This document shows positions 42,599 to 50,368 of a DNA stretch of 52,041 nucleotides, piece after piece. The notes beneath the pieces were generated by a model, which searched no databases, was not told where the DNA came from, and saw only the letters and a list, made by a program, of their open reading frames with translations. Position 1 is the first letter of the stretch. Every line of letters starts with the position of its first letter. Origin of the DNA: Mesorhizobium huakuii (GTDB lineage Bacteria; Pseudomonadota; Alphaproteobacteria; Rhizobiales; Rhizobiaceae); the NCBI RefSeq assembly GCF_030160235.1, contig NZ_BSNY01000002.1, positions 1-52,041 of the forward strand, written 5' to 3'. The translations under genes and the position numbers were made by a program.

Positions 42599-43387
42599 AT
42601 GACCCTTCAGTTCGAAACGCTCGAATACGATGTCGGCGGCGTAAAGACGGTGGTGAAGGCCATCGGCAAGGGCAAACCCGTGCTGTTCCTGCACGGCGCC
42701 TCGACGCTGGAAGGTTTCGACTTCGCAGCAGGTCTCGCCGACCGTTTCCGCGTTCTGTGCCCCAGCCATCCCGGCTTCGGCTTTTCGGGAGCCGCGCCGC
42801 ACGTGGCTGGCATGTCCGACATGGTTCTGCACTATCTGAACCTGCTCGATGCCCTGAAACTGTCGGAGAAGCCTCATCTCATCGGCTTTTCCATGGGTGG
42901 CTGGATGGCGACCGAGCTGGCCGGCCTTGCCCGCGAGCGTTTCGACAAGGTGGTGCTGATCGCGCCGGCGGGGCTCAACGATCCCGCGCATCCGGCCACG
43001 GATCTCGGCGCGGTGGCGCCGCAGGAACTGCCGGCCTATCTGGCGCATGACGTCTCGGTGGCGCTGCGCTATTTCCCCGACGGCTCGGACCCCGCCTTTG
43101 CGGAGGCCTTCGGCGCCGACCGCGCCCGTGAAGGCGAGACGCTGGGCCGCCTGCTGGCGCCATTCGGCATGGGTCACCCGAACCTGCGCCGTTTCCTGGC
43201 GCGCATCACCAATCCGGCGGTGGTCGTCTGGGGCACCAAGGACCGTCTGCTGCCCGCCAGCCAGGCGCCACTCTTCGTCGAGGCGCTCCCGGACGCACGC
43301 CTGGTCCTGGTCGAGGATGCCGGTCATTTCGTCATGCAGGAAAAACCCGAAACGCTGCGCAAGATCGGCGACTTCCTCGCCGGCTGA
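42599..43387 (+). CDS. alpha/beta hydrolase, possible ring-fission-product hydrolase
   Basis: A 262-residue alpha/beta hydrolase. Oxyanion motif VLFLHGASTLEGF, nucleophile Ser98 in LIGFSMGGWMAT, acid in VWGTKDRLLPAS and base in EDAGHFVMQEKPE. Size and motifs fit the MhpC/BphD-like C-C hydrolases and related esterases; those enzymes split ring-fission products from meta cleavage. Start 42599 is seven bases after GAGGAG; an ATG six bases earlier is possible. Confidence 0.85.
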   Translation: MTLQFETLEYDVGGVKTVVKAIGKGKPVLFLHGASTLEGFDFAAGLADRFRVLCPSHPGFGFSGAAPHVAGMSDMVLHYLNLLDALKLSEKPHLIGFSMGGWMATELAGLARERFDKVVLIAPAGLNDPAHPATDLGAVAPQELPAYLAHDVSVALRYFPDGSDPAFAEAFGADRAREGETLGRLLAPFGMGHPNLRRFLARITNPAVVVWGTKDRLLPASQAPLFVEALPDARLVLVEDAGHFVMQEKPETLRKIGDFLAG

Positions 43388-43415
43388 TCACATTTCAAAC
43401 AAGGAGGAGAAGACG

Positions 43416-44636
43416 ATGAACAAACCCATCAAGCATGGTTCATGGGGAACGACCGTCGACCATCGCGACCTGCTGAAGAAGATCGCGGAGATCGGACCGA
43501 TCCTGGAAGCCAATGCCGCCGCCGACGAGGAGAGCGGCGAACTGACCCAGGCCACGTTCGAGGCGCTGAAGCCGCTGCGCATGTCGCATATCTTCGCCGC
43601 CGAAAGCCTTGGCGGCGCGCAACTGCCACCCACGCAGGGCCTCGAACTGATCGAGGCGATCACCTGGTATTCGGGATCGGCGGGCTGGGTTTCGATGGTG
43701 CATTGCTGCATTGGCGCGATGTCGGCGGCCTTCCTGCCAGACAGTGCGGTCGCGCGGCTTTTCGCGCCGGGCACCGACAACCGTTTCTCGGGGCAGGGCG
43801 CGCCGCTGGGCATGCTCAAAAAAGTCGACGGCGGCTACCGGCTGAACGGCAAGTGGAGCTATGGCAGCGGCTTCAGCCACGCCACCTACAGCCATAGCGC
43901 CGCCTTCGTCGACGACGGCACCGGCAAGCCCGCCAAGGACGAGAACGGCAATGTCATCGTCATGTGCGCGCATGCGCCGATCTCCGAGCACAAGCAGCTC
44001 GGCAATTGGGACGTGCTGGGCCTCGGCGGCACCGGCAGCATCGACTACGCGGCCGAGGACGTCTTCATCGCCGACGATCTCGTCTTCCCGATCCTGACCG
44101 CGCCGCCGCTGCGGCAGAAGGAGTTCTTCAGCCTCGGCGTCGTGGGCCTCGCCGCCATCGGCCATACCGGCCGGGCTCTGGGTGCCGGCCGGCGGATGCT
44201 GGACGAGATCGCCAAGTTCGCGCGCTCGAAGTCGGGCCGCGCCGGATTGATCGGCGAGAGCGAGAAGTTCTGGCACGACTATGGCCGTGCCGAGGCCCGT
44301 TACCGTGCCGCCCGCGCCTTTGTCTTCGAAACCTGGCGCGACGTCGAGGCGACGGTGGAGGCCGGCAACAGAATGTCGACGCGGCAGATCAGCCTTGTCC
44401 ATCTGGCCAAGTCCGAGATCCACGAGGTCGGCGTCGATATCTGCAACTTCGCTTACCGCGCGGGCGGCGGTGCGTCGCTGCGCGCCGGCGTGATCCAACG
44501 CACCTTCCGCGAGATGATGGTGGCGGCCAACCACTTCACGATCGCGCCGTCGATCGTGACCTCGGCTGGCCGCGATATCGGCGGCATGTGGAGCGACCGC
44601 GTCTGGCAGTTCTACGACCTGATCGAGAAGAAGTAG
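43416..44636 (+). CDS. flavin-dependent monooxygenase, oxygenase component (acyl-CoA dehydrogenase fold, group D)
   Basis: A 406-residue protein of the acyl-CoA dehydrogenase fold. It lacks CoA-enzyme features and resembles the group D two-component hydroxylases such as HsaA and resorcinol hydroxylase GraA of Rhizobium. Visible blocks: EANAAADEESGELTQATFEALK, ITWYSGSAGWVSMVHC, the YRLNGKWSYGSGFSHATYSH flavin-domain segment, GTGSIDYAAEDVFI and NFAYRAGGGASLRAGVIQRTFREMMVAANHF near the end. Such enzymes use FADH2 or FMNH2 from a separate reductase, encoded directly downstream. Ribosome site AAGGAGGAGAAGACG. Hydroxylation of resorcinol or a related phenol to hydroxyquinol would fit the pathway. 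Confidence 0.87.
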   Translation: MNKPIKHGSWGTTVDHRDLLKKIAEIGPILEANAAADEESGELTQATFEALKPLRMSHIFAAESLGGAQLPPTQGLELIEAITWYSGSAGWVSMVHCCIGAMSAAFLPDSAVARLFAPGTDNRFSGQGAPLGMLKKVDGGYRLNGKWSYGSGFSHATYSHSAAFVDDGTGKPAKDENGNVIVMCAHAPISEHKQLGNWDVLGLGGTGSIDYAAEDVFIADDLVFPILTAPPLRQKEFFSLGVVGLAAIGHTGRALGAGRRMLDEIAKFARSKSGRAGLIGESEKFWHDYGRAEARYRAARAFVFETWRDVEATVEAGNRMSTRQISLVHLAKSEIHEVGVDICNFAYRAGGGASLRAGVIQRTFREMMVAANHFTIAPSIVTSAGRDIGGMWSDRVWQFYDLIEKK

Positions 44637-44643
44637 TCCGAAG

Positions 44644-44669
44644 GGCCGGACGGCGGATGCCGTCCGGCC
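44644..44669 (+). other. hairpin between oxygenase and flavin reductase genes
   Basis: GGCCGGACGGC (44644-44654) pairs with GCCGTCCGGCC (44659-44669) around GGAT, an 11-pair stem 8 bases after the oxygenase stop, followed by TTCCCCCCTAAG and not by a U-tract. It could reduce expression of the reductase relative to the oxygenase, which such systems need in larger amount. Confidence 0.65.
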
Positions 44670-44693
44670 TTCCCCCCTAAGCCGTAGAGAGAT

Positions 44694-45248
44694 ATGTCGA
44701 TGAACGCGCCGCATCCGATGACCAACGCCTTCCGCGAAGCCTTTCGTCGCCATCCGGCGGGTGTCGCCGTGATCACGGCCGATCCCGGCGACAGGCCGGT
44801 GGCGATGACCGTGTCCTCGCTGATCTCGGTGAGTGCGGCGCCGCCGGTCGTCGCCTTCTCGCTTTCGATGAAATCGACCTCGTCCGAGCCCTTGCTGCGG
44901 GCAGAGACCATGGTGATCCACCTGCTGCGCTTCACCGATATCGACCTTGCGCAACTCTGCGCGTCGAGCGGCGCGGAACGCTTCCCGCCCGGGGGCACCT
45001 GGGCGCGGCTGCCGACGGGCGAACCGCGCTACACCGGCGTTTCGACCTGGTTCCGCGCCCGCCGGCTCGGCCTGCTGCCGATCGAGGGCGCGACGCTGGT
45101 CGCGGCGGAGCTCCTGGAAGGCGAGGTGCAGCCGGACGAGGTCCCGCCGGAGGCGCATTCGCTGGTCTATCTCGACCGTCGCTGGCATCGCCTGCACAAG
45201 GAACTGGACGGCGTGGCAGAGCTGCTCGATACGTCACGTTTTCTTTAG
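44694..45248 (+). CDS. flavin reductase of the two-component monooxygenase (HpaC/GraD-like)
   Basis: A 184-residue flavin reductase-like protein that supplies reduced FAD/FMN to the oxygenase. Family motifs: FREAFRRHPAGVAVITAD, PVAMTVSSLISVSAAPPVVAFSLS, a serine/threonine-rich flavin phosphate region, and HSLVYLDRRWHRL near the C-terminus. ATG at 44694 with GTAGAGAGAT upstream; an internal ATG follows at codon 3. Last gene of the 21-gene block; its stop codon abuts the dispersed repeat at 45244. Confidence 0.9.
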   Translation: MSMNAPHPMTNAFREAFRRHPAGVAVITADPGDRPVAMTVSSLISVSAAPPVVAFSLSMKSTSSEPLLRAETMVIHLLRFTDIDLAQLCASSGAERFPPGGTWARLPTGEPRYTGVSTWFRARRLGLLPIEGATLVAAELLEGEVQPDEVPPEAHSLVYLDRRWHRLHKELDGVAELLDTSRFL

Positions 45249-45373
45249 AGCGTTTCACCGTTTCATGGAAACGGCGAACCGCTCTAACTCTTTGTTTTAA
45301 CGCAGTTCCCTAGGGAAAGCGCTGCGCGCTTTTCCCGAGAAAACCGCTCACACTTTTCCTGGAATTGCTCTAG
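45244..45373 (+). repeat. dispersed palindromic intergenic repeat, copy B
   Basis: Begins AGAGCGTTTC (45247-45256) paired with GAACCGCTCT (45276-45285) and an inner CCGTTTC/GAAACGG hairpin; the middle has TTTGTTTTAACGCAGTTCCC; the end is TTCCTGGAATTGCTCTAG. It fills the whole space between the converging stops of the flavin reductase and RraA-like genes and could serve as a two-way terminator. Copy A at 23808-23904 is shorter. Confidence 0.82.
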
Positions 45374-45374
45374 A

Positions 45375-46124
45375 TTAATTGGGGTTCTCCAAGCCGTTTG
45401 TTTTGCGCCACGCTTCGTATTCTCCGCGCGCGTCGTCATGCAGCGGATAATAGCGTTGCAACGGGGCTCCCTGCATGAGCTTCTCTCGCGAGAACTCTTC
45501 CCAATCGTGATGCTTCTTGGCTTCCTCGATGACCTTTGCGGCCATCGCGACGGGAACCACCACGACGCCGTCATCGTCGGCAACGATGATGTCGCCGGGG
45601 ATCACCGCGACACCGCCGCAGGCGATCGGAACGTTGACGGCATTGGGATAGATGCTGGTCTGCACATGATAGTTCGGCGTCCAGCCGCGCAGCCAAAGCG
45701 GCAGGTCGAGTTTCTCGACATTGGGCCTGTCGCGCATGCATCCATCGATGACGATGCCCGCGCCGCCTCTGCCCTTGAAATAGGTCGACATCATATCGCC
45801 AAAGACGCCCGAGCTCATGTCGCCGCGCGCGTCGACCACGACGACGTCGCCTTCCTGGGCATGATAGAGCACGTGCCGGTGCAGTTGCGTCTCCGGGTCG
45901 GCATACTCTCCCTCGTTGAAGAGATCCGGCCGCTGCGGCATGAACTGCAGCGTCAGCGCCGGCCCGACGATCGACTTGCCGTGGTTCTGCGCCACCGGTC
46001 CGACCATATGCGGATTGCGGAAGCCCATATGGCCGAGCGTGCCGGCAACGGTCGCGGCGCCGATCTCCCTCAATCCCTCGATCAGGTCCTTGGGCGGCCG
46101 GATGATGTCGGAGGTATGCGTCAT
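45375..46124 (-). CDS. RraA-like protein / class II pyruvate aldolase family
   Basis: A 249-residue protein of the RraA/HMG-aldolase family. The Gly-rich metal/pyruvate site VVVDARGDMSSGVFGDMMSTYFKGRG and the IDGCMRDRP motif with the conserved Arg131-Asp132 pair are present; NGLEN tail. RraA proper is about 160 residues, so this longer form fits the 4-hydroxy-4-methyl-2-oxoglutarate/2-keto-acid aldolases. The start ATG at 46124 follows GGAGTCCACC; the frame continues upstream without family likeness. It is the last gene of the minus-strand operon after the dehydratase and may cleave the 2-keto-3-deoxy acid it makes. Confidence 0.88.
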   Translation of the reverse strand: MTHTSDIIRPPKDLIEGLREIGAATVAGTLGHMGFRNPHMVGPVAQNHGKSIVGPALTLQFMPQRPDLFNEGEYADPETQLHRHVLYHAQEGDVVVVDARGDMSSGVFGDMMSTYFKGRGGAGIVIDGCMRDRPNVEKLDLPLWLRGWTPNYHVQTSIYPNAVNVPIACGGVAVIPGDIIVADDDGVVVVPVAMAAKVIEEAKKHHDWEEFSREKLMQGAPLQRYYPLHDDARGEYEAWRKTNGLENPN

Positions 46125-46146
46125 GGTGGACTCCGGTTGAATTGAA

Positions 46147-47310
46147 CTACCAGTTGGTGACAGAACCGTCGCGGCGTTTGAGGTGGGGCGCTTCCCAGAA
46201 GCGGAAACTCTGCGCCTGGATCGCCGCCTCGTTGACCTCGACGCCGAGCCCCGGCAGATCGCCGACCGGATAGGCGGGGCCGTCGAGCTGTGGTTGCACG
46301 GGGAAGAACTCGGAACTGTCGAAGCCCAGCCTTCTTTCGGGCACCCTGGTCTCGAGCCAGGCGAAATTGGCGACCGCAGCGGCAAGATGCACGCTCGCGG
46401 CCGTGCATACGGGGCCGAGCGGATTGTGCGGCATCAGGTCGACATAGTGCGCCTCGCTCCAGCCTGCGACCTTCATCGCTTCGGTGAGCCCGCCGACATT
46501 GCAGACATCGAGCCGGTTGAACTGATGGATGCCGCGCTCGATGTAGGGCAGGAACTGCCACTTGCTGGCAAACTCCTCGCCAATGGCGAAGGGGATGTCG
46601 GTCATCGTGCGCAGGGATTCGTAGGCTTCCGGTGTTTCGTCGCGTATCGGCTCCTCGAGGAAATCGAGCACGCCGCGGCCGAGCTTGTTGCAGAAGCTCG
46701 CCGCCTCGGCCACCGACAGCCGATGATGATAGTCGATGCCGAGGACGACATCGTCGCCCAGCGCCTCGCGGGCCTTGTTCAGCATCCGCGCGGTCACGCC
46801 GATCGACTCGCGCGGCTCGAAGATGTCCTTGCTGCTTTGCCCGGCGGGGAAGAAGCGGATCGCCTGCCATCCCTGTTGGTGCAGTTCACGGGCTCGTTCG
46901 ATGGCAACATCGCCCTCGGCCTCGTCTCCGGTCGAGGCGAAGGTGGGGATGCTGTCGCGCTGCTTGCCGCCGAGCAGTTCGTAGACCGGCACCCCCAGCG
47001 CCTTGCCCTTGATGTCGTGGAGGGCGATGTCGATGGCGGAAATCGCCGCCTGCAGAACGCGCCCGCCTTCAAAATACTGGCTGCGATAGGCCTCTTGCCA
47101 GATCCGGCCGATCTGCAGGGGATCGCGGCCGATGAGGAATTCGCGATAATGCTCGACCGCGCCGGTCACGGCCCTCTCGCGACCGCTCAGGCCGCTCTCG
47201 CCCCAGCCGAAGATGCCCTGGTCGGTCTCGACCTTCACCAGCATCTGGTTGCGCGTTCCCACCCACACCGGGTAGGGCTTGATCGCGGTGATCTTGAGCT
47301 TCGTCGTCAT
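46147..47310 (-). CDS. enolase-superfamily sugar-acid dehydratase, galactonate dehydratase-like (second paralogue)
   Basis: A 387-residue Mg2+ enzyme of the mandelate racemase/galactonate dehydratase group. Metal ligands Asp193 (GIDYHHR), Glu219 or Glu220 (FLEEP) and Glu245 (IGEEF); acid/base His195 and His295 (MPHNPLGP), the same arrangement as in the gene at 22402, though overall similarity is modest. It lies 26 bp after the importer ATPase gene and 22 bp before the RraA-like gene. Substrate specificity cannot be assigned from sequence alone. Confidence 0.9.
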   Translation of the reverse strand: MTTKLKITAIKPYPVWVGTRNQMLVKVETDQGIFGWGESGLSGRERAVTGAVEHYREFLIGRDPLQIGRIWQEAYRSQYFEGGRVLQAAISAIDIALHDIKGKALGVPVYELLGGKQRDSIPTFASTGDEAEGDVAIERARELHQQGWQAIRFFPAGQSSKDIFEPRESIGVTARMLNKAREALGDDVVLGIDYHHRLSVAEAASFCNKLGRGVLDFLEEPIRDETPEAYESLRTMTDIPFAIGEEFASKWQFLPYIERGIHQFNRLDVCNVGGLTEAMKVAGWSEAHYVDLMPHNPLGPVCTAASVHLAAAVANFAWLETRVPERRLGFDSSEFFPVQPQLDGPAYPVGDLPGLGVEVNEAAIQAQSFRFWEAPHLKRRDGSVTNW

Positions 47311-47336
47311 CCACGCCTACGTCCCAAACGCCTGTC

Positions 47337-48434
47337 TCAGGCGGCCTCGAGAGCCATTTCAGTTTCGCCGTCGAACAGGTGCATCCGCTCCTGGTCGAAC
47401 TCGAGCCAGATCTGCTCGTCAGGTTTGACGGCAATGCTGGGAGCCACGCTGATGTTGACGATGGCGCCGGAGAGGAGCGCCTGCACGAACGTGACGTCTC
47501 CGGTTGGTTCCACCGTATAGGCCTTGGCCGGAATTGCGCCGGGAACCGCGCTCTTGTGGAGTTTGATCGTCGAGTGTCGCGCACCGAGCACGACCTTTCT
47601 GCTGGTCGCTCCCTGCGCCTTGCGCGCGTTGGGTTGCGACAGCCCGAGACTCCAGCCTTCGGCGCTCTTCAGGACGGTGTCGCCGTTGGCGGTCGATGCC
47701 TCCAGCGGAATAAGGCTCATCGCCGGGCTGCCGACGAAGCTCGCGACGAACATGTTGGCGGGATGCGCGAAAACCTGCGCCGGCGAATCATATTGCTGCA
47801 GATAGCCGCCGTTCATCACGGCCATCCTGTCCGCCATGGTCACGGCTTCGAGCTGGTCGTGCGTCACATAGATGATCGTCGCCTTGAGGTCCTGATGGAA
47901 CCGCTTGATTTCGGACCGCATCTGCACGCGAAGCTTTGCGTCGAGATTTGAGAGCGGTTCGTCCATCAGGAACACCGCCGGATCCCGGACAAGGGCGCGG
48001 CCGAGCGCCACGCGCTGCTGTTGTCCGCCCGAAAGTTCGCGCGGCTTGCGCTCGAGCAACTGCGTCATGTCGAGCACCCGTGCCGCTTCCCGAACCTTCT
48101 TGTCGATCTCGGCTCTGGGCAGCTTGCGCATCTGCAGCGGGAAGGCGAGGTTCATGTAGACCGACTTTTGCGGATAGAGCGCGTAGTTCTGGAACACCAT
48201 TGCGATGTCCCGATCCTTGGGGTCGAGGTCGTTGACCACCTGATCGCCGATGACGATGTCGCCCGATGTGATCGGGATCAGCACGGCGATGAGGTTGAGC
48301 GTCGTTGTCTTGCCGCAGCCCGAGGGGCCGACGAGCGCAACGAACTCACCATCATTGACCGTCAGCGAGACCTCGTTGACGGCTTTGAAGCTGCCATAGG
48401 TCTTGACGAGATCTTTGAGGACCACATGGGCCAT
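47337..48434 (-). CDS. ABC importer ATP-binding protein, MalK/UgpC type
   Basis: A 365-residue CUT1 ATPase. Walker A GPSGCGKTT (36-44), Q-loop segment RDIAMVFQNYALYPQKSVYMNLAFPL, signature ELSGGQQQRVALGRALV, Walker B VFLMDEPLSNLDAKLR, then a C-terminal TOBE/OB-fold regulatory domain (about 235-365, with PEQMHLF-like QERMHLFDGETEMAL). The ATG at 48434 was chosen; a TTG two codons earlier is in frame. It serves the permease pair encoded upstream. Confidence 0.94.
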   Translation of the reverse strand: MAHVVLKDLVKTYGSFKAVNEVSLTVNDGEFVALVGPSGCGKTTTLNLIAVLIPITSGDIVIGDQVVNDLDPKDRDIAMVFQNYALYPQKSVYMNLAFPLQMRKLPRAEIDKKVREAARVLDMTQLLERKPRELSGGQQQRVALGRALVRDPAVFLMDEPLSNLDAKLRVQMRSEIKRFHQDLKATIIYVTHDQLEAVTMADRMAVMNGGYLQQYDSPAQVFAHPANMFVASFVGSPAMSLIPLEASTANGDTVLKSAEGWSLGLSQPNARKAQGATSRKVVLGARHSTIKLHKSAVPGAIPAKAYTVEPTGDVTFVQALLSGAIVNISVAPSIAVKPDEQIWLEFDQERMHLFDGETEMALEAA

Positions 48435-48444
48435 CGGCAACTCC

Positions 48445-49335
48445 CTAGTGCTTGACCGCGCCTTCTGTCAGGGCGCGTACGAAGTATCGTTGCAGGACGA
48501 GGAACAGCACCACGACGGGCACGCTCATGATGAAGCTGGCCGCCATCAGGCCCGGAAAGTCTGTCGTGTTTTCCGAGAAGAAGCGCTGGATGCCGACCGG
48601 CAGCGTCAGCTGTTCGTTCTTGGAGAGGAAGGTGTAGGCGTAGATGTACTCGTTCCATGCGCCAATGAAGGAATAGATCGCGGTGGCGATGATGCCCGGC
48701 GTCGACAGCGGCATCACGATCAGGATGAAGGCCTGGAACCGCGTTGCCCCGTCGATGCGCGCCGCCTGCTCGAGCTGGACCGGGATGTTGTCGTAGAAGC
48801 CCTTGAGCAGCCAGATCGCCAGCGGCAGGCCGAATGTCAGATAGGTGAGAACGAGCGAGCCATGCGTGTTCACCAGCCCGATCGCGCGCATCAGGATGAA
48901 GAGCGGCACGAGAAAGATCACCGCCGGGAACATGTTGCGCAGCAAGACGGTGAAGAACAGGAAGTTCCGGCCCGGGAAGGTGAAGCGCGAAAACGCGTAG
49001 GCCGCGGGAACCGCCACGATGACCGAAAGGATGGTGGTGGCGGTGGAGACGAAAAGGCTGTTCCAGAAGAAGCGGAGGAAATCCTGGCCGACGCTGTTCT
49101 GCGGATCGAGCAGCTTCTGGTAGCTGGCAAGGGTCGGTTGGTCCGGCCACCATTGCGGCGGGAACTGCATCGCGGCGAAGCCGGACTTGATCGAGGTGAG
49201 CAGCATCCAGACCATCGGCAACGCGGTGTAAAGCAGCATGAACACCAGGAAGATGCGCCCGCCCCACCGCCATCCGTCGAAGCGTATGCGGCGACGGGCC
49301 TGGCCACGAGGAGAAGTCTCGGCAATCGTGCTCAT
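48445..49335 (-). CDS. ABC importer permease, MalG type
   Basis: A 296-residue inner-membrane permease with six predicted helices and the EAA coupling loop EQAARIDGATRFQAFILIVMPLSTPG. Its N-terminus is charged (GQARRRIRFDGWRWGG). The ATG overlaps the stop of the MalF-type gene (ATGA). Ribosome coupling implies equal production of both permeases. Confidence 0.93.
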   Translation of the reverse strand: MSTIAETSPRGQARRRIRFDGWRWGGRIFLVFMLLYTALPMVWMLLTSIKSGFAAMQFPPQWWPDQPTLASYQKLLDPQNSVGQDFLRFFWNSLFVSTATTILSVIVAVPAAYAFSRFTFPGRNFLFFTVLLRNMFPAVIFLVPLFILMRAIGLVNTHGSLVLTYLTFGLPLAIWLLKGFYDNIPVQLEQAARIDGATRFQAFILIVMPLSTPGIIATAIYSFIGAWNEYIYAYTFLSKNEQLTLPVGIQRFFSENTTDFPGLMAASFIMSVPVVVLFLVLQRYFVRALTEGAVKH

Positions 49336-50291
49336 GCGCTGCCATCCTTCCGGTCGTTGCCGCTCAGCGCGCGGACGTAGAAGTAGCCCAGTGTCATCAG
49401 GATGAGGAACAGCAGCACCGAATAGGCCGATGCCACCCCCCAGCGCTGCCGGCCGAAGGCGAGCTCATAGATGTGGGTGATCCAGATATGCGATGCGTTC
49501 GACGGCCCGCCGCCGGTCATGATCCAGGGGATGATGAAGGAATTGAAGTTGGCGACCGCGAGCAGCAGGATCGTCACTGTCGAGACATTGCTCAAATGCG
49601 GGAAGGTGACGTGCCAGAAGCGCTGCCACGCATTGGCTCCGTCGACTTTGGCGGCGCGCAGCAACTGGTCGGGGACCGTCTGCAGGCCGGCCATCATCAT
49701 GATCATGGCGAACGGAAATTCGCGCCAGATGTTGACGACGATCAGGGAGGGCAGCACCGTTGAGACACTGTCGATGAAATTCGGCGGCCGGTCTGCCCAT
49801 CCGAGGCCGACCAGCACCGCGCCGATGATGCCGAAGTCCGAATGGTAGATCCACTTCCAGATGTAGGATGCGGCGACCGCGCTGATGACCCAGGGAATGA
49901 TCAGGATGGCGCGCAGGACACCACGGCCGAAAAAGTCACGGTGGAGCGCCAGCGCGGCGGCAAACCCCAGGACGAAGGAGATGCCGGTGGACCCCACCGT
50001 CCAGATCAGCGTGTTCCAGGTGACCTTCCAGAACACCGCACTGGTGAGGATGGCGGTGTAATTGTTGAAGCCGACGAAGGTCTTGTCGCGGAGCTGCAGG
50101 CCAGGCGGCGTATTATAGAACGACAGCTCGATCGTGTAGTAGATCGGATAGGCGATGACGACGAGCATCACGGCGATCGCTGGGAGCACGTACGCATAGT
50201 CGGCGCGATGCTCCCAGATATTGCGCAGCACGCCGGATTTACCGGGTTGCAATCTTCGGCGAGCCTCGGTCTTGCCGGTCACGATCGTCAC
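49332..50291 (-). CDS. ABC importer permease, MalF type
   Basis: A 319-residue inner-membrane permease with about six helices and the EAA loop LLRAAKVDGANAWQRFWHVTFPHLS. Start is GTG at 50291 (GTGACGATCGTGACC), as no ATG fits. It follows the binding-protein gene after a 77-bp gap that contains a hairpin. Confidence 0.92.
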   Translation of the reverse strand: MTIVTGKTEARRRLQPGKSGVLRNIWEHRADYAYVLPAIAVMLVVIAYPIYYTIELSFYNTPPGLQLRDKTFVGFNNYTAILTSAVFWKVTWNTLIWTVGSTGISFVLGFAAALALHRDFFGRGVLRAILIIPWVISAVAASYIWKWIYHSDFGIIGAVLVGLGWADRPPNFIDSVSTVLPSLIVVNIWREFPFAMIMMMAGLQTVPDQLLRAAKVDGANAWQRFWHVTFPHLSNVSTVTILLLAVANFNSFIIPWIMTGGGPSNASHIWITHIYELAFGRQRWGVASAYSVLLFLILMTLGYFYVRALSGNDRKDGSA

Positions 50292-50318
50292 TTTGGCGTG
50301 CCCTTGTTCTTCGGAACG

Positions 50319-50346
50319 AACCGGCTGATCCTCGGAGCAGCCGGTT
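50319..50346 (-). other. intercistronic hairpin after the CUT1 binding-protein gene
   Basis: AACCGGCTG (50319-50327) and CAGCCGGTT (50338-50346) form a perfect 9-pair stem with a 10-base loop, 22 bases after the binding-protein stop on the minus strand and 27 bases before the permease start. Its position matches the hairpins at 20576-20603 and 29832-29872. Confidence 0.65.
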
Positions 50347-50368
50347 GAGATCGCAGGTCAGGCTCGGA

